From Candidatus Kapaibacterium sp. (GTDB lineage Bacteria > Bacteroidota > Ignavibacteria > Kapaibacteriales > UBA961): 10,567 nt of DNA. Position 1 is the first letter of the stretch; each line of letters opens with the position of its first letter. The DNA lies in contig JALRFC010000038.1 of the NCBI GenBank assembly GCA_023253875.1, forward strand, positions 1 through 10,567, read 5' to 3'. The notes under the pieces are model-generated. The model did no database searches and had not been told where the DNA came from. It saw only the letters and a program-made list of their open reading frames with translations. Shown piece after piece: positions 1 to 7,126 of the stretch. The translations under genes were made by a program, and so were the position numbers.

Positions 1-27
1 ATCATTTCATTATGATGGCCTTTTTTT
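1..27 (+). terminator. Intrinsic terminator, left arm cut by window edge
   Basis: ATCAT at 1-5 and ATGAT at 12-16 form a stem with a 6-base loop. GGCC at 17-20 and seven T at 21-27 follow. The GGCC has no partner inside the window, but the matching bases would lie just left of position 1, so the full stem is probably longer. Read on the plus strand this is a standard hairpin plus U-tract, ending a gene outside the window that converges on rimO. It overlaps the rimO stop codon by two bases and could also end rimO transcription if T residues lie further left; that part cannot be seen. Confidence 0.55.
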
Positions 28-1330
28 ATTCTACCATATGTCCAAACAAATCAAATTCTGCTGCATCGTCAATCTCAACCCAGATCATGTCTCCCGGTTT
101 GAGAGATTTGTCTGAACGCACATAGAGTTCATTGTCCACTTCGGGTGCATCTCTTTCTGTTCGACATTGATATTCCCCATTGATTTCTTGCTCTACCATT
201 GCTCGAACCCTTTTCCCTATCAAATCTTGATTTGCATCATGAGAAATCTGTTTTTGAATGTCCATTAATATTGTGCGGCGCTCATCTTTGACTTCTTGAG
301 GAATTGGATCACCCAAAATATATGCATAGGTATCATCTTCCTGTGAATAGGTAAATACGCCCATTCTATCCAAAGCACCCGTACTCACGAAATCACATAA
401 TTCTTGAAAATCTTCTTCTGTCTCTCCGGGATAACCAACAATGAATGTGGTGCGAAGTGTGATTCCAGGTACGGTGTCTTTTATATGATGAATCAATTCC
501 TCAGTGGCTCTTCTTGTAATTCCTCTCCGCATTGACTTCAACATTTGCGTTGAGATATGTTGCATCGGCATATCGATGTATGAACAAATATTGTCTCTTT
601 CTGCGATGACAGGCAATATCTCTTTTGGAAACTTCGAAGGATAGGCATACATCAATCTGATCCATTCTGCACCTGAAGCATCACTAAGAGCGCGAAGCAG
701 TGAATCCAAACTGCGTTTGCCATAGATATCAAGTCCATAACAAGTGGAATCCTGAGCCACGAGAACAAGTTCTTTCACGCCCTGTCTTGTCAGTGACTGC
801 GCTTCTCTTACTAATTCTTCAATTGGTTTGGAACGATGTTGACCCCTCATAAGAGGAATTGCACAAAATGAGCAAGGATTATCGCAACCCTCGCTGATTT
901 TCATATACGCATAATGCTGAGGTGTTGAAATTACTCTTTCACCAAGCAGGGCATATTTCAAGTCAGGAGAGACCACTTTGAGGATATTACCATATGCCTC
1001 GGTGCCAAAGAAATGATCAACTTCTGGAATCTCATTCCGTAAATCATCAGCATATCGTTCAGATAAACAACCCGCAACGATCAATGTATCAATCTTGCCC
1101 TTCTTCTTCAATTCTGCAGCTTCGAGTATGGCTGAAACACTTTCCTCTTTAGCCAGATCAATAAATCCACAAGTGTTGATGATCACCGTAGATGCCTGTT
1201 CGGGATCATCAACCAGATTCAATTGAGCAGCTTTAAGATGACCCGATAATACTTCTGAATCTACCGTATTTTTACTGCATCCGAGTGTAATGACTGATAC
1301 CGTATCTTGTGACTTTTGCTGTATGGACAT
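26..1330 (-). CDS. rimO: Ribosomal protein S12 (aspartate) methylthiotransferase RimO
   Basis: This radical-SAM enzyme adds a methylthio group to a conserved aspartate of ribosomal protein S12 in the cytoplasm. Numbered from the ATG at 1330, the protein has 434 residues, as expected for RimO. The N-terminal UPF0004 domain has cysteines C18 (GCSKNTVDSE), C54 (NTCGF) and C88 (AGCLSE), which bind the auxiliary 4Fe-4S cluster. The radical-SAM motif CDNPCSFC supplies C149, C153 and C156. The stretch YSQEDDTYAY and the C-terminal TRAM-like region with RDAPEVDNELYV are RimO-like rather than MiaB-like. Start: ATG 1330 has AGAAG nine bases upstream; ATG 1339 would add three residues but sits directly against that AGAAG; a TTG at 1372 is unlikely. 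The gene is divergent from the suhB operon. Confidence 0.95.
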   Translation of the reverse strand: MSIQQKSQDTVSVITLGCSKNTVDSEVLSGHLKAAQLNLVDDPEQASTVIINTCGFIDLAKEESVSAILEAAELKKKGKIDTLIVAGCLSERYADDLRNEIPEVDHFFGTEAYGNILKVVSPDLKYALLGERVISTPQHYAYMKISEGCDNPCSFCAIPLMRGQHRSKPIEELVREAQSLTRQGVKELVLVAQDSTCYGLDIYGKRSLDSLLRALSDASGAEWIRLMYAYPSKFPKEILPVIAERDNICSYIDMPMQHISTQMLKSMRRGITRRATEELIHHIKDTVPGITLRTTFIVGYPGETEEDFQELCDFVSTGALDRMGVFTYSQEDDTYAYILGDPIPQEVKDERRTILMDIQKQISHDANQDLIGKRVRAMVEQEINGEYQCRTERDAPEVDNELYVRSDKSLKPGDMIWVEIDDAAEFDLFGHMVE

Positions 1331-1360
1331 AAGTTTCATCTTCTGTAGATAATATGTCTG

Positions 1361-1368
1361 CAAACTTA
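1361..1368 (-). promoter_or_regulatory. Putative rimO promoter, -7 type element TAAGTTTG
   Basis: The minus strand reads TAAGTTTG here, an exact match to the Bacteroidota -7 consensus TAnnTTTG. It is placed to start a transcript about 15 to 27 bases before the candidate rimO start codons. No good TTG -33 element lies at the expected spacing; the nearest TTG upstream (1395-1397) is 26 bases away. The call therefore rests on the -7 match and position only. Confidence 0.4.
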
Positions 1369-1413
1369 ACAATTTGAAGTATCGTGGATGAAATCAATTA
1401 TGTTCAAGATTAA

Positions 1414-1439
1414 AAACTGTGATACACTCATGACAGTTT
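1414..1439. repeat. Perfect inverted repeat AAACTGT-N12-ACAGTTT in the divergent rimO/suhB promoter region
   Basis: AAACTGT (1414-1420) and ACAGTTT (1433-1439) are perfect reverse complements separated by 12 bases. The half-site centres are 19 bases apart, close to two helical turns. The repeat ends one base before the suhB -7 element and lies upstream of the rimO one, a plausible position for an operator acting on the suhB operon. The cognate regulator is unknown. As a hairpin it would be weak because of the long loop. Confidence 0.4.
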
Positions 1440-1440
1440 G

Positions 1441-1448
1441 TATTTTTG
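1441..1448 (+). promoter_or_regulatory. Putative suhB operon promoter, -7 type element TATTTTTG
   Basis: TATTTTTG matches TAnnTTTG exactly and lies 24 bases before the chosen suhB ATG, giving a leader of about 20 bases. With its flank it reads TTGTATTTTTG, nearly identical to TTGTATGTTTG upstream of ftsQ. No TTG is seen at the -33 position (TGT at 1418-1420), so the promoter may be weak or activator-dependent. Confidence 0.4.
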
Positions 1449-1472
1449 CCTAGAAAATTTGCAGCATACTTA

Positions 1473-2273
1473 ATGAATACTCTTCTACAAACGGCCATTG
1501 TTGCAGCACAGAAGGCCGGCAATGTCTTAAAGCAAGGATTTGGCACAAAGTTCTCCATAACTTCTAAATCACAGATTCATGATCTTGTAACAGAATATGA
1601 TCACAAATCAGAAGCAATAATCATTGAAACCCTAAAGTCTGCATTTCCAAAACATCAGATATTGACCGAAGAATCGGGATATCATGCTTCAGATGGAGAC
1701 ATTACATGGATCATTGATCCACTTGATGGTACTGTGAATTTTGCTCATGGAATTCCCTTTTTTTGTGTTAGCATCGCCGCAGTAAATAGCGATGGTATTG
1801 TGTGTGGAGTCATCTATGCACCCATGACCAATGAATTGTTCACCGCAGAAATACAAAAGGGTGCTTTCTTGAATGGACAGAAATGTACTGTGACCCATCA
1901 ACAGTCTTTACTCAATGGATTTTTGGTAACGGGATTTCCATATTCTGTTAAAGAAAATCCACAACATTGCATTGAACATTTTTCGCATTTTATTGGCATG
2001 GGACTCCCTATTCGGAGACTTGGCTCGGCTGCTCTCGATTTAGCATATGTTGCAGCCGGTAGATTCGATGGATTTTGGGAAGTTGCATTGCAACCATGGG
2101 ATATGGCGGCGGGGACATTGCTCGTTCGTGAAGCAGGCGGCATAGTGATTGATTATGCCGGAAAGGAATTGAATATTTTGAATGCTTCTTCTATCATCGC
2201 CGGAAATGCTGATATTGCGCAAGCACTTCATCATGAGATAATTTCGCTAAATAGTGTAATTGAAAACAGGTGA
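1473..2273 (+). CDS. suhB: Inositol monophosphatase family protein (SuhB-like)
   Basis: This Mg2+-dependent phosphomonoesterase of 266 residues belongs to the IMPase/FIG superfamily and probably dephosphorylates myo-inositol-1-phosphate or a related sugar phosphate in the cytoplasm. Metal-binding residues are visible: E66 and E67 in LTEESG, D82 and D85 in the first motif (DPLDGTVNF), and D210 in the second motif (WDMAAGTLLVREAGG). The segment RRLGSAALDLAYVAAGR followed by DGFWE is typical of SuhB/IMPase. The frame is open back to a TTG at 1446, but that codon overlaps the putative promoter and the domain begins after ATG 1473, so ATG is chosen. No Shine-Dalgarno site is evident. It is the first gene of the five-gene cluster. 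Members of this family differ in substrate (inositol phosphate, histidinol phosphate, PAP), so the exact substrate is uncertain. Confidence 0.9.
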   Translation: MNTLLQTAIVAAQKAGNVLKQGFGTKFSITSKSQIHDLVTEYDHKSEAIIIETLKSAFPKHQILTEESGYHASDGDITWIIDPLDGTVNFAHGIPFFCVSIAAVNSDGIVCGVIYAPMTNELFTAEIQKGAFLNGQKCTVTHQQSLLNGFLVTGFPYSVKENPQHCIEHFSHFIGMGLPIRRLGSAALDLAYVAAGRFDGFWEVALQPWDMAAGTLLVREAGGIVIDYAGKELNILNASSIIAGNADIAQALHHEIISLNSVIENR

Positions 2274-2274
2274 T
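2268..2274 (+). promoter_or_regulatory. Shine-Dalgarno site of dapF overlapping the suhB stop codon
   Basis: AGGTGAT is complementary to the 3' end of typical 16S rRNA and contains the suhB TGA stop (2271-2273). It ends two bases before the dapF ATG, although its AGG core lies six bases away. The overlap suggests that dapF translation is coupled to termination on suhB. Confidence 0.6.
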
Positions 2275-2276
2275 AT

Positions 2277-3173
2277 ATGTCAAGGAATGCAATACCATTC
2301 GACTTAATGCATGGTGCCGGTAATATTTTTATGATGATAGATAATGATGAACTCAATTTGTCAATTGAAGAATTATCAGACTTTATGACAAAAGATTATC
2401 CATTACATTTCCCTGTTGATGGACTAATGGCATATAGAGTATCTGATGTGAATGATTATGAGTTCATTATTGACTTTCTCAATCCTGATGGCTCTTATGG
2501 AGCTATGTGTGGCAATGGTGCTCGTTGTGCAATCAAATATCATGAGGAACACTTTGAGGAATTCCCAAATCACACTGACATGGTCAAATTCCTCATGGCG
2601 GGAACCATTTACACAGGTTATTATTTGAATTTTGGCGGATATATTTCTGTTACATTTCCGAATGAACCTATTGTTCAAGAATTGCATTTACAAACTGACA
2701 AAGGCTTGATACATGCTTTTCATGTGTATAATGGCTCAGATCATCTCATAATAGATGCCATTCATCATCAGATTCATGCCAATGATTTTTTCCGTTTTGA
2801 TTTTCGTTCTTTAGCTGAACCTTTGAGAAATCATCCGGATCTTCCCAAAGGTGCAAATGTAAATTTGGCAATGACGATGCAAGGAAATCTCATAAAATTG
2901 CGAACATTCGAGCGTGGAGTTGAGCGCGAGACAGCTGCCTGTGGTACAGGAGCATTAGCAACGGCATATGTTTATCAGAATTATAAAATGAATACAAATC
3001 TTTCTGTCTTTTTGGGAAATTATCCCATCGATTTACAGGTACAATCAGGTGATATCTTAACAGTTGAAAAAGAGTCGGATTCTGAAGCACTACGATTGAT
3101 TGGACCTGCAGAATTTCTAACCATTGAAGAAGCATTTGAGATGTATTCCAATTTTCAAAAGAGAATTCAATGA
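2277..3173 (+). CDS. dapF: Diaminopimelate epimerase DapF
   Basis: This PLP-independent epimerase converts LL- to meso-diaminopimelate, the last step before lysine and the cross-linking residue of peptidoglycan. The two catalytic cysteines are present: C78 in MCGNGARC and C222 in ACGTG. E212/R213 in FERGVERET correspond to the substrate-carboxylate binding pair, and N16 (HGAGN) and N194/N196 (GANVN) are conserved substrate contacts. At 298 residues it is slightly longer than usual (about 275). One oddity is that the motif normally reading GNDF is GNIF here (I17). The protein has two pseudo-symmetric halves, each supplying one cysteine. ATG 2277 has a Shine-Dalgarno site, and the gene lies 3 bases after suhB and overlaps ruvC by 4. 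Confidence 0.96.
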   Translation: MSRNAIPFDLMHGAGNIFMMIDNDELNLSIEELSDFMTKDYPLHFPVDGLMAYRVSDVNDYEFIIDFLNPDGSYGAMCGNGARCAIKYHEEHFEEFPNHTDMVKFLMAGTIYTGYYLNFGGYISVTFPNEPIVQELHLQTDKGLIHAFHVYNGSDHLIIDAIHHQIHANDFFRFDFRSLAEPLRNHPDLPKGANVNLAMTMQGNLIKLRTFERGVERETAACGTGALATAYVYQNYKMNTNLSVFLGNYPIDLQVQSGDILTVEKESDSEALRLIGPAEFLTIEEAFEMYSNFQKRIQ

Positions 3174-3712
3174 TATTCATGGGCATTGATCCCGGTAGTG
3201 TCATTTGCGGTTATGGCGTCATTGAAAAGACCGGCAAGGACTCTTTTGTGGTTTTGGAATATGGTGTTGTTGAAGCCAAAAAGCGCTTTGATTCCATGCC
3301 TCAAAGACTTGGCATGATCTATGAACATTTAATTCAAGTGATAGAACGAACGCTTCCTGATGAAATCTCTCTTGAGGCAACATTCTATGCAAAAAATGCG
3401 CAGTCGCTCATCAAACTCTCGCATGCTCGCGGAGTGGCTATGCTTGCAGGAAATCAGCGTAGCATCCCTGTAATAGAATATTCTGCGAAAGAAGTCAAAA
3501 GAGCAGTAACCGGAAATGGAAATGCAAGCAAAGAACAAGTAGGCTTCATGGTAAAATCACTATTAAAAATTGAAGATGATACCACCTTCTTCGATGCCAC
3601 CGATGCATTAGCAGTTGCATTATGCCATGGAATGAAACGATCCACTCCAAAGCAAAGCGCTAAATCTTGGTCACAATTCATTCAAGAAAATCCGAATAGG
3701 ATTAAAAAATGA
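3170..3712 (+). CDS. ruvC: Holliday-junction endonuclease RuvC
   Basis: RuvC is the dimeric RNase H-fold resolvase that cuts Holliday junctions, normally working with the RuvAB branch-migration motor. The 180-residue protein carries all four acidic catalytic residues: D7 in MGIDPGS, E69 in SLEATF, and D142 and D145 in DATDALA. Other conserved stretches are AKNAQS (74-79), ARGVA (86-90) and the VKRAVTGNGNASKEQV region (109-124). Length and the lysine-rich tail are normal. The ATG at 3170 overlaps the dapF stop as ATGA, with AGAG about eight bases upstream; an ATG at 3179 is possible but would remove the start of the first strand. ruvA and ruvB are not in the window. Confidence 0.96.
   Translation: MIFMGIDPGSVICGYGVIEKTGKDSFVVLEYGVVEAKKRFDSMPQRLGMIYEHLIQVIERTLPDEISLEATFYAKNAQSLIKLSHARGVAMLAGNQRSIPVIEYSAKEVKRAVTGNGNASKEQVGFMVKSLLKIEDDTTFFDATDALAVALCHGMKRSTPKQSAKSWSQFIQENPNRIKK
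3698..3701 (+). promoter_or_regulatory. Shine-Dalgarno site of the Nudix gene inside the ruvC 3' end
   Basis: AGGA lies seven bases before ATG 3709. The ATG itself overlaps the ruvC stop codon as ATGA, so the site supports this start and translational coupling to ruvC. Confidence 0.5.
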
Positions 3713-4359
3713 ATCATGATACTTTTATTGATTATTTACGATATCGTCTTACGCTTCCACTTCCCGGTTGGGACTATCAACAAAGAATGAGTCCATTCAT
3801 CGAAGGAAAACAAACCAATGAACCAAGACTCATACCCAATGATGCTCATCAAACGGGTGTTGCAGCACTTCTTCACCCAGGAGAACAAGGAAGTGAATTA
3901 ATGTTTACGATACGAAGTCAATATGTTTCTCATCATAAAGGACAGATTAGCTTTCCCGGTGGCAGAGCTGAAAGCAATGAATCAATTATAGAAACAGCAC
4001 TCAGAGAAACACATGAAGAATTGGGTATACTGCAATCTTCGATAACCGTTCTAGGACAATTATCTTCACTGTATGTACCACCTTCACATTCTCTCATGCA
4101 TGTGATTGTTGGAGTCCTAGATCATAAGCCCACTTGTTATCCAAATGAACATGAAGTAGAAGAAGTATTCTCAGTACCACTCTATGCATTGGCATTTGAT
4201 CACGAAATTGTTCATCTACCCAAAATGCGCTCTCAAGGATTTGAAGTCCTTGCTCCTTGTTGGCAAATACATGCCAAAAATCAACTCTGGGGAGCAACTG
4301 CCATGTGTACGAGTGAATTGGTAGGATTATACAGAGATTTTATCCATGACATCAAGTAA
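3709..4359 (+). CDS. Nudix hydrolase, CoA pyrophosphatase type (NudL/YeaB-like)
   Basis: This 216-residue Nudix hydrolase probably cleaves the diphosphate of coenzyme A or acyl-CoA to 3',5'-ADP and phosphopantetheine. The Nudix box is complete: G85, E91, then R99-E100-x2-E103-E104-x-G106 (REThEELGI), with the glutamates binding metal. Just upstream, HHKGQISFPGG (75-85) matches the extra motif H-x-G-x-x-x-FPGG that marks the UPF0035/CoA-pyrophosphatase subgroup and separates it from MutT or ADP-ribose hydrolases. Substrate assignment rests on that motif only. ATG 3709 overlaps the ruvC stop by 4 bases, and its own stop lies 14 bases inside the following dehydrogenase gene. The family is usually a stand-alone housekeeping enzyme; no special link to ruvC is known to me. 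Confidence 0.88.
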   Translation: MNHDTFIDYLRYRLTLPLPGWDYQQRMSPFIEGKQTNEPRLIPNDAHQTGVAALLHPGEQGSELMFTIRSQYVSHHKGQISFPGGRAESNESIIETALRETHEELGILQSSITVLGQLSSLYVPPSHSLMHVIVGVLDHKPTCYPNEHEVEEVFSVPLYALAFDHEIVHLPKMRSQGFEVLAPCWQIHAKNQLWGATAMCTSELVGLYRDFIHDIK

Positions 4360-7123
4360 TATCAAACAGCTACCATTGACTGCATATAAGGCATTGCTGA
4401 AGCTTTTACCAATCGATGATGTATTGATAGATCTGCCCCATAGACTTCTCTATGCACATGATGCTAGTGCATATCGTGTGATTCCATTGGGTATTGTCTT
4501 TCCAAAAACCCAAGAAGATATTCAATTATTATGTGCTTGGGCAATTAAGTATCGAATTCCACTAACATTTAGATCTGCAGGAACATCGTTATCCGGACAA
4601 GCTATTGGCGAAGGACTTATTGTCGATTGTTCTAAATATTGGAAAGATATCACCTTTAATGCAGAGACTAAGGTAGTAACAGTACAACCGGGAATTATTG
4701 GAGGACATGTCAATCGCTATCTTTCAACACATAAGCGAAAGATTGGACCTGATCCAGCTTCCATCAATGCATGCATGATGGGAGGGATTCTCTCCAATAA
4801 TGCAAGTGGCATGTGTTGTGGCATTGAACATAATTCCTATCATACGATACACTCCATCACTTGCATTCTATCAAATGGCTGCATCATTGATACTACAGAT
4901 CCTCTTGCTATTGACCATTTGATTGAACATGCACCTGATATATCGCAGGGCATCATTGCCATTCGTAATCAGATTAGGCAATCAGTCACTCTCACTGAAA
5001 AAATTCGAAGTAAATACCGTTTGAAGAATACAGTCGGATATTGTCTGAATGCATTTCTTGATGAAAGTGACCCCATTCAGATTATCAAAAGACTCTTCAT
5101 AGGTTCAGAGGGTACGCTTGGTTTTATTGCAAAAGCTGAACTACATACCGTACCAACACTTCCCTTTGCATCAACAGCAATGCTCTTTTTTGAATCTATT
5201 GATATTGCCTGCAAAGCAATTCCACATTTGGCTTCAACTCATCCTGCTGCAATGGAAATCATGGATAGAGCTGCTCTTCGTTCAATTGAAACTCAAGCAG
5301 GCGCCCCGGATATCATTGCACGATTAGGTGAAGACGGAACAGGCATCTTGATTGAGTATCAATCTCATGATATGAATGATTTGCAATTGAAGCTGAACGA
5401 ATGTTCGCAAATACTGCAAGAAGTACAAGTCATCGAAGAACCTGTATTCTCTGAAGATAGCACAGTGCGTTCACAGTATTGGAATATCCGAAAAGGAATG
5501 TTTCCCTCCATTGGTGCTTCTCGAGCAAAAGGAACAGGAATCATTAATGAAGATATTGCAGTACCAATCGAATTTCTTGCTGATGCTGTAAAAGATTTAC
5601 GAACACTATTTCACCAATATAATTTTCAAGAAGCAATAATTTTTGGTCATGCAAAAGAAGGTAATCTCCACTTCGTGATTGCGCATGCATTTGATACGGA
5701 TGAGGATATACGAGCTTTCGGTGATTTTATGCGAGATTTGGCCCATATAATCATTGATAAATATCAAGGATCACTCAAAGCAGAACATGGTACAGGAAGA
5801 AATGTTGCTCCATTTGTCGCTCATGAATGGGAAGCAGAAGCATATTCGATCATGCAATCCATTAAGAAATTATTTGATCCACATGGTATTCTCAATCCGG
5901 GAATAATTATTACCGATGATCCTGAATGTCATATAAAACATGTAAAGCCCTTTCCCATTGTACATGATATTATTGATACATGCATTGAATGTGGATATTG
6001 TGAATCACATTGTCCGACACATCAGTATACATTGTCACCAAGACAACGCATCATCTTAGATAGAGAAATAGCTTTGGAGCAGAATCCCGGCATTCGAAAT
6101 GAACTCTCTGCATTTGCCAGATATTCACAGATTGATTCGTGTGCAACAGATGGACTTTGTTCTTTGGCTTGTCCTGTATCAATCAATACCGGACAATACA
6201 TGATTGAAAAAAGAAGTGCACAATTGGATGAATTTTCATACAAACAATACAATGCAGAAGCACATTCAATTCATGATCGTGATAGAACATTACGAATGAA
6301 ATTGAAAGCCGGGCATCTTGCTTCTTCAATTATTGGCGACAATGCCGTACAATCACTTACAAAGTATAGTTCACTACTCTTGAATACTCCACAATGGATT
6401 CCAGGATTACCTCAAGTGTGGAATGGAGTCAATGATGCACATTTGAACAAGTCTTCATTTGTATATCTACCCTCTTGTACGAGTCGATTATTTGCAAAAC
6501 CACAATCAGAATCACTTGCCTTACCTGATTTGATGCTCTATCTGGCAGATAAAGCAGGTATTTCATTGACAATACCCCAAGATATTTCGCATCGTTGTTG
6601 CGGTCTTGCTTATGCTTCAAAAGGCGCATATACTGCTTCGGATATCGCAAGCACACATTGGTCACAAGATCTACCACATGATGCAATCATTCTTACAGAT
6701 TCATTTTCATGTTTCTCACATGCTCAAAAAAACATAAAGATCATGGATGTGCTCACATTTGCTGAACATCTCATTACATCATTGAGAATCAAAACACTAG
6801 AAGGAATGGCAATTCTCCATCCTCCATGTTCGGTGCAAATGAACAGAGAAGCACAAAAGATGAAATGGATTGCTCAACAACTTGTCACGGAAGTGTTTAT
6901 CCCCGAATCACTAGGATGCTGTGGTTTTGCGGGTGATCATGGATTCAAGGATCCGGACCTGTGTAAACATGCATGTGCAGAAATGAGCAAGGAAATACAT
7001 CTACATTCAGATGTTATTGGATATTATTCTTTGAATCCAACATGCGAATTAGGTATGAAGATCGGAACAGGCAAAGAATATGTTTCTCTATTCTATTTAA
7101 TTCAAAAAGCACTTATGGATTAA
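4346..7123 (+). CDS. FAD-binding / 4Fe-4S / CCG-domain D-2-hydroxyacid dehydrogenase, probably D-lactate dehydrogenase
   Basis: This 925-residue fused oxidoreductase likely oxidises D-lactate or another D-2-hydroxyacid at FAD and passes electrons through Fe-S centres to the respiratory chain at the inner face of the membrane. Order of domains: FAD_binding_4 fold (about 45-260) with RSAGTSLSGQ (76-85) and a GPDPAS...GGILSNNASG loop near 134-156; FAD-oxidase C domain with GHAKEGNLH and EHGTGRNVAPF, ending in FDPHGILNPG; ferredoxin-like motif C546-x2-C549-x2-C552-x3-C556P; second motif C599-x5-C605-x3-C609P; then two CCG modules (CCG at 751-753 and 858-860). It resembles Dld-II and YdiJ. YdiJ acts on D-2-hydroxyglutarate, and GlcD/GlcF glycolate oxidase is a split relative, so the substrate is uncertain. 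No signal peptide or membrane segment is seen. The start overlaps the Nudix gene by 14 bases, and no other ATG precedes the FAD domain. Confidence 0.88.
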   Translation: MTSSNIKQLPLTAYKALLKLLPIDDVLIDLPHRLLYAHDASAYRVIPLGIVFPKTQEDIQLLCAWAIKYRIPLTFRSAGTSLSGQAIGEGLIVDCSKYWKDITFNAETKVVTVQPGIIGGHVNRYLSTHKRKIGPDPASINACMMGGILSNNASGMCCGIEHNSYHTIHSITCILSNGCIIDTTDPLAIDHLIEHAPDISQGIIAIRNQIRQSVTLTEKIRSKYRLKNTVGYCLNAFLDESDPIQIIKRLFIGSEGTLGFIAKAELHTVPTLPFASTAMLFFESIDIACKAIPHLASTHPAAMEIMDRAALRSIETQAGAPDIIARLGEDGTGILIEYQSHDMNDLQLKLNECSQILQEVQVIEEPVFSEDSTVRSQYWNIRKGMFPSIGASRAKGTGIINEDIAVPIEFLADAVKDLRTLFHQYNFQEAIIFGHAKEGNLHFVIAHAFDTDEDIRAFGDFMRDLAHIIIDKYQGSLKAEHGTGRNVAPFVAHEWEAEAYSIMQSIKKLFDPHGILNPGIIITDDPECHIKHVKPFPIVHDIIDTCIECGYCESHCPTHQYTLSPRQRIILDREIALEQNPGIRNELSAFARYSQIDSCATDGLCSLACPVSINTGQYMIEKRSAQLDEFSYKQYNAEAHSIHDRDRTLRMKLKAGHLASSIIGDNAVQSLTKYSSLLLNTPQWIPGLPQVWNGVNDAHLNKSSFVYLPSCTSRLFAKPQSESLALPDLMLYLADKAGISLTIPQDISHRCCGLAYASKGAYTASDIASTHWSQDLPHDAIILTDSFSCFSHAQKNIKIMDVLTFAEHLITSLRIKTLEGMAILHPPCSVQMNREAQKMKWIAQQLVTEVFIPESLGCCGFAGDHGFKDPDLCKHACAEMSKEIHLHSDVIGYYSLNPTCELGMKIGTGKEYVSLFYLIQKALMD

Positions 7124-7126
7124 TCA

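Noticed and set aside
1331..1372. RimO extension to TTG 1372
   Set aside because: The extra residues are not part of the family N-terminus, and the TTG is immediately next to the putative -7 element; ATG 1330 or 1339 is more plausible.
1419..1435. CRP-like site beginning TGTGA
   Set aside because: The second half-site TCACA is missing at the required 6-base spacing.
1414..1439. LexA (SOS) box CTGT...ACAG upstream of an operon containing ruvC
   Set aside because: The proteobacterial LexA box needs 8 bases between CTGT and ACAG; here there are 12, so it does not fit despite the tempting DNA-repair gene downstream.
1446..1472. N-terminal extension of the suhB-like protein from TTG 1446
   Set aside because: The TTG lies inside the putative promoter element, has no ribosome binding site, and the added residues do not belong to the IMPase fold.
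4346..7123. Split glcD/glcF genes or a frameshifted fusion
   Set aside because: The frame is continuous, and the single-chain FAD plus Fe-S plus CCG layout at about 925 residues is a known normal architecture.
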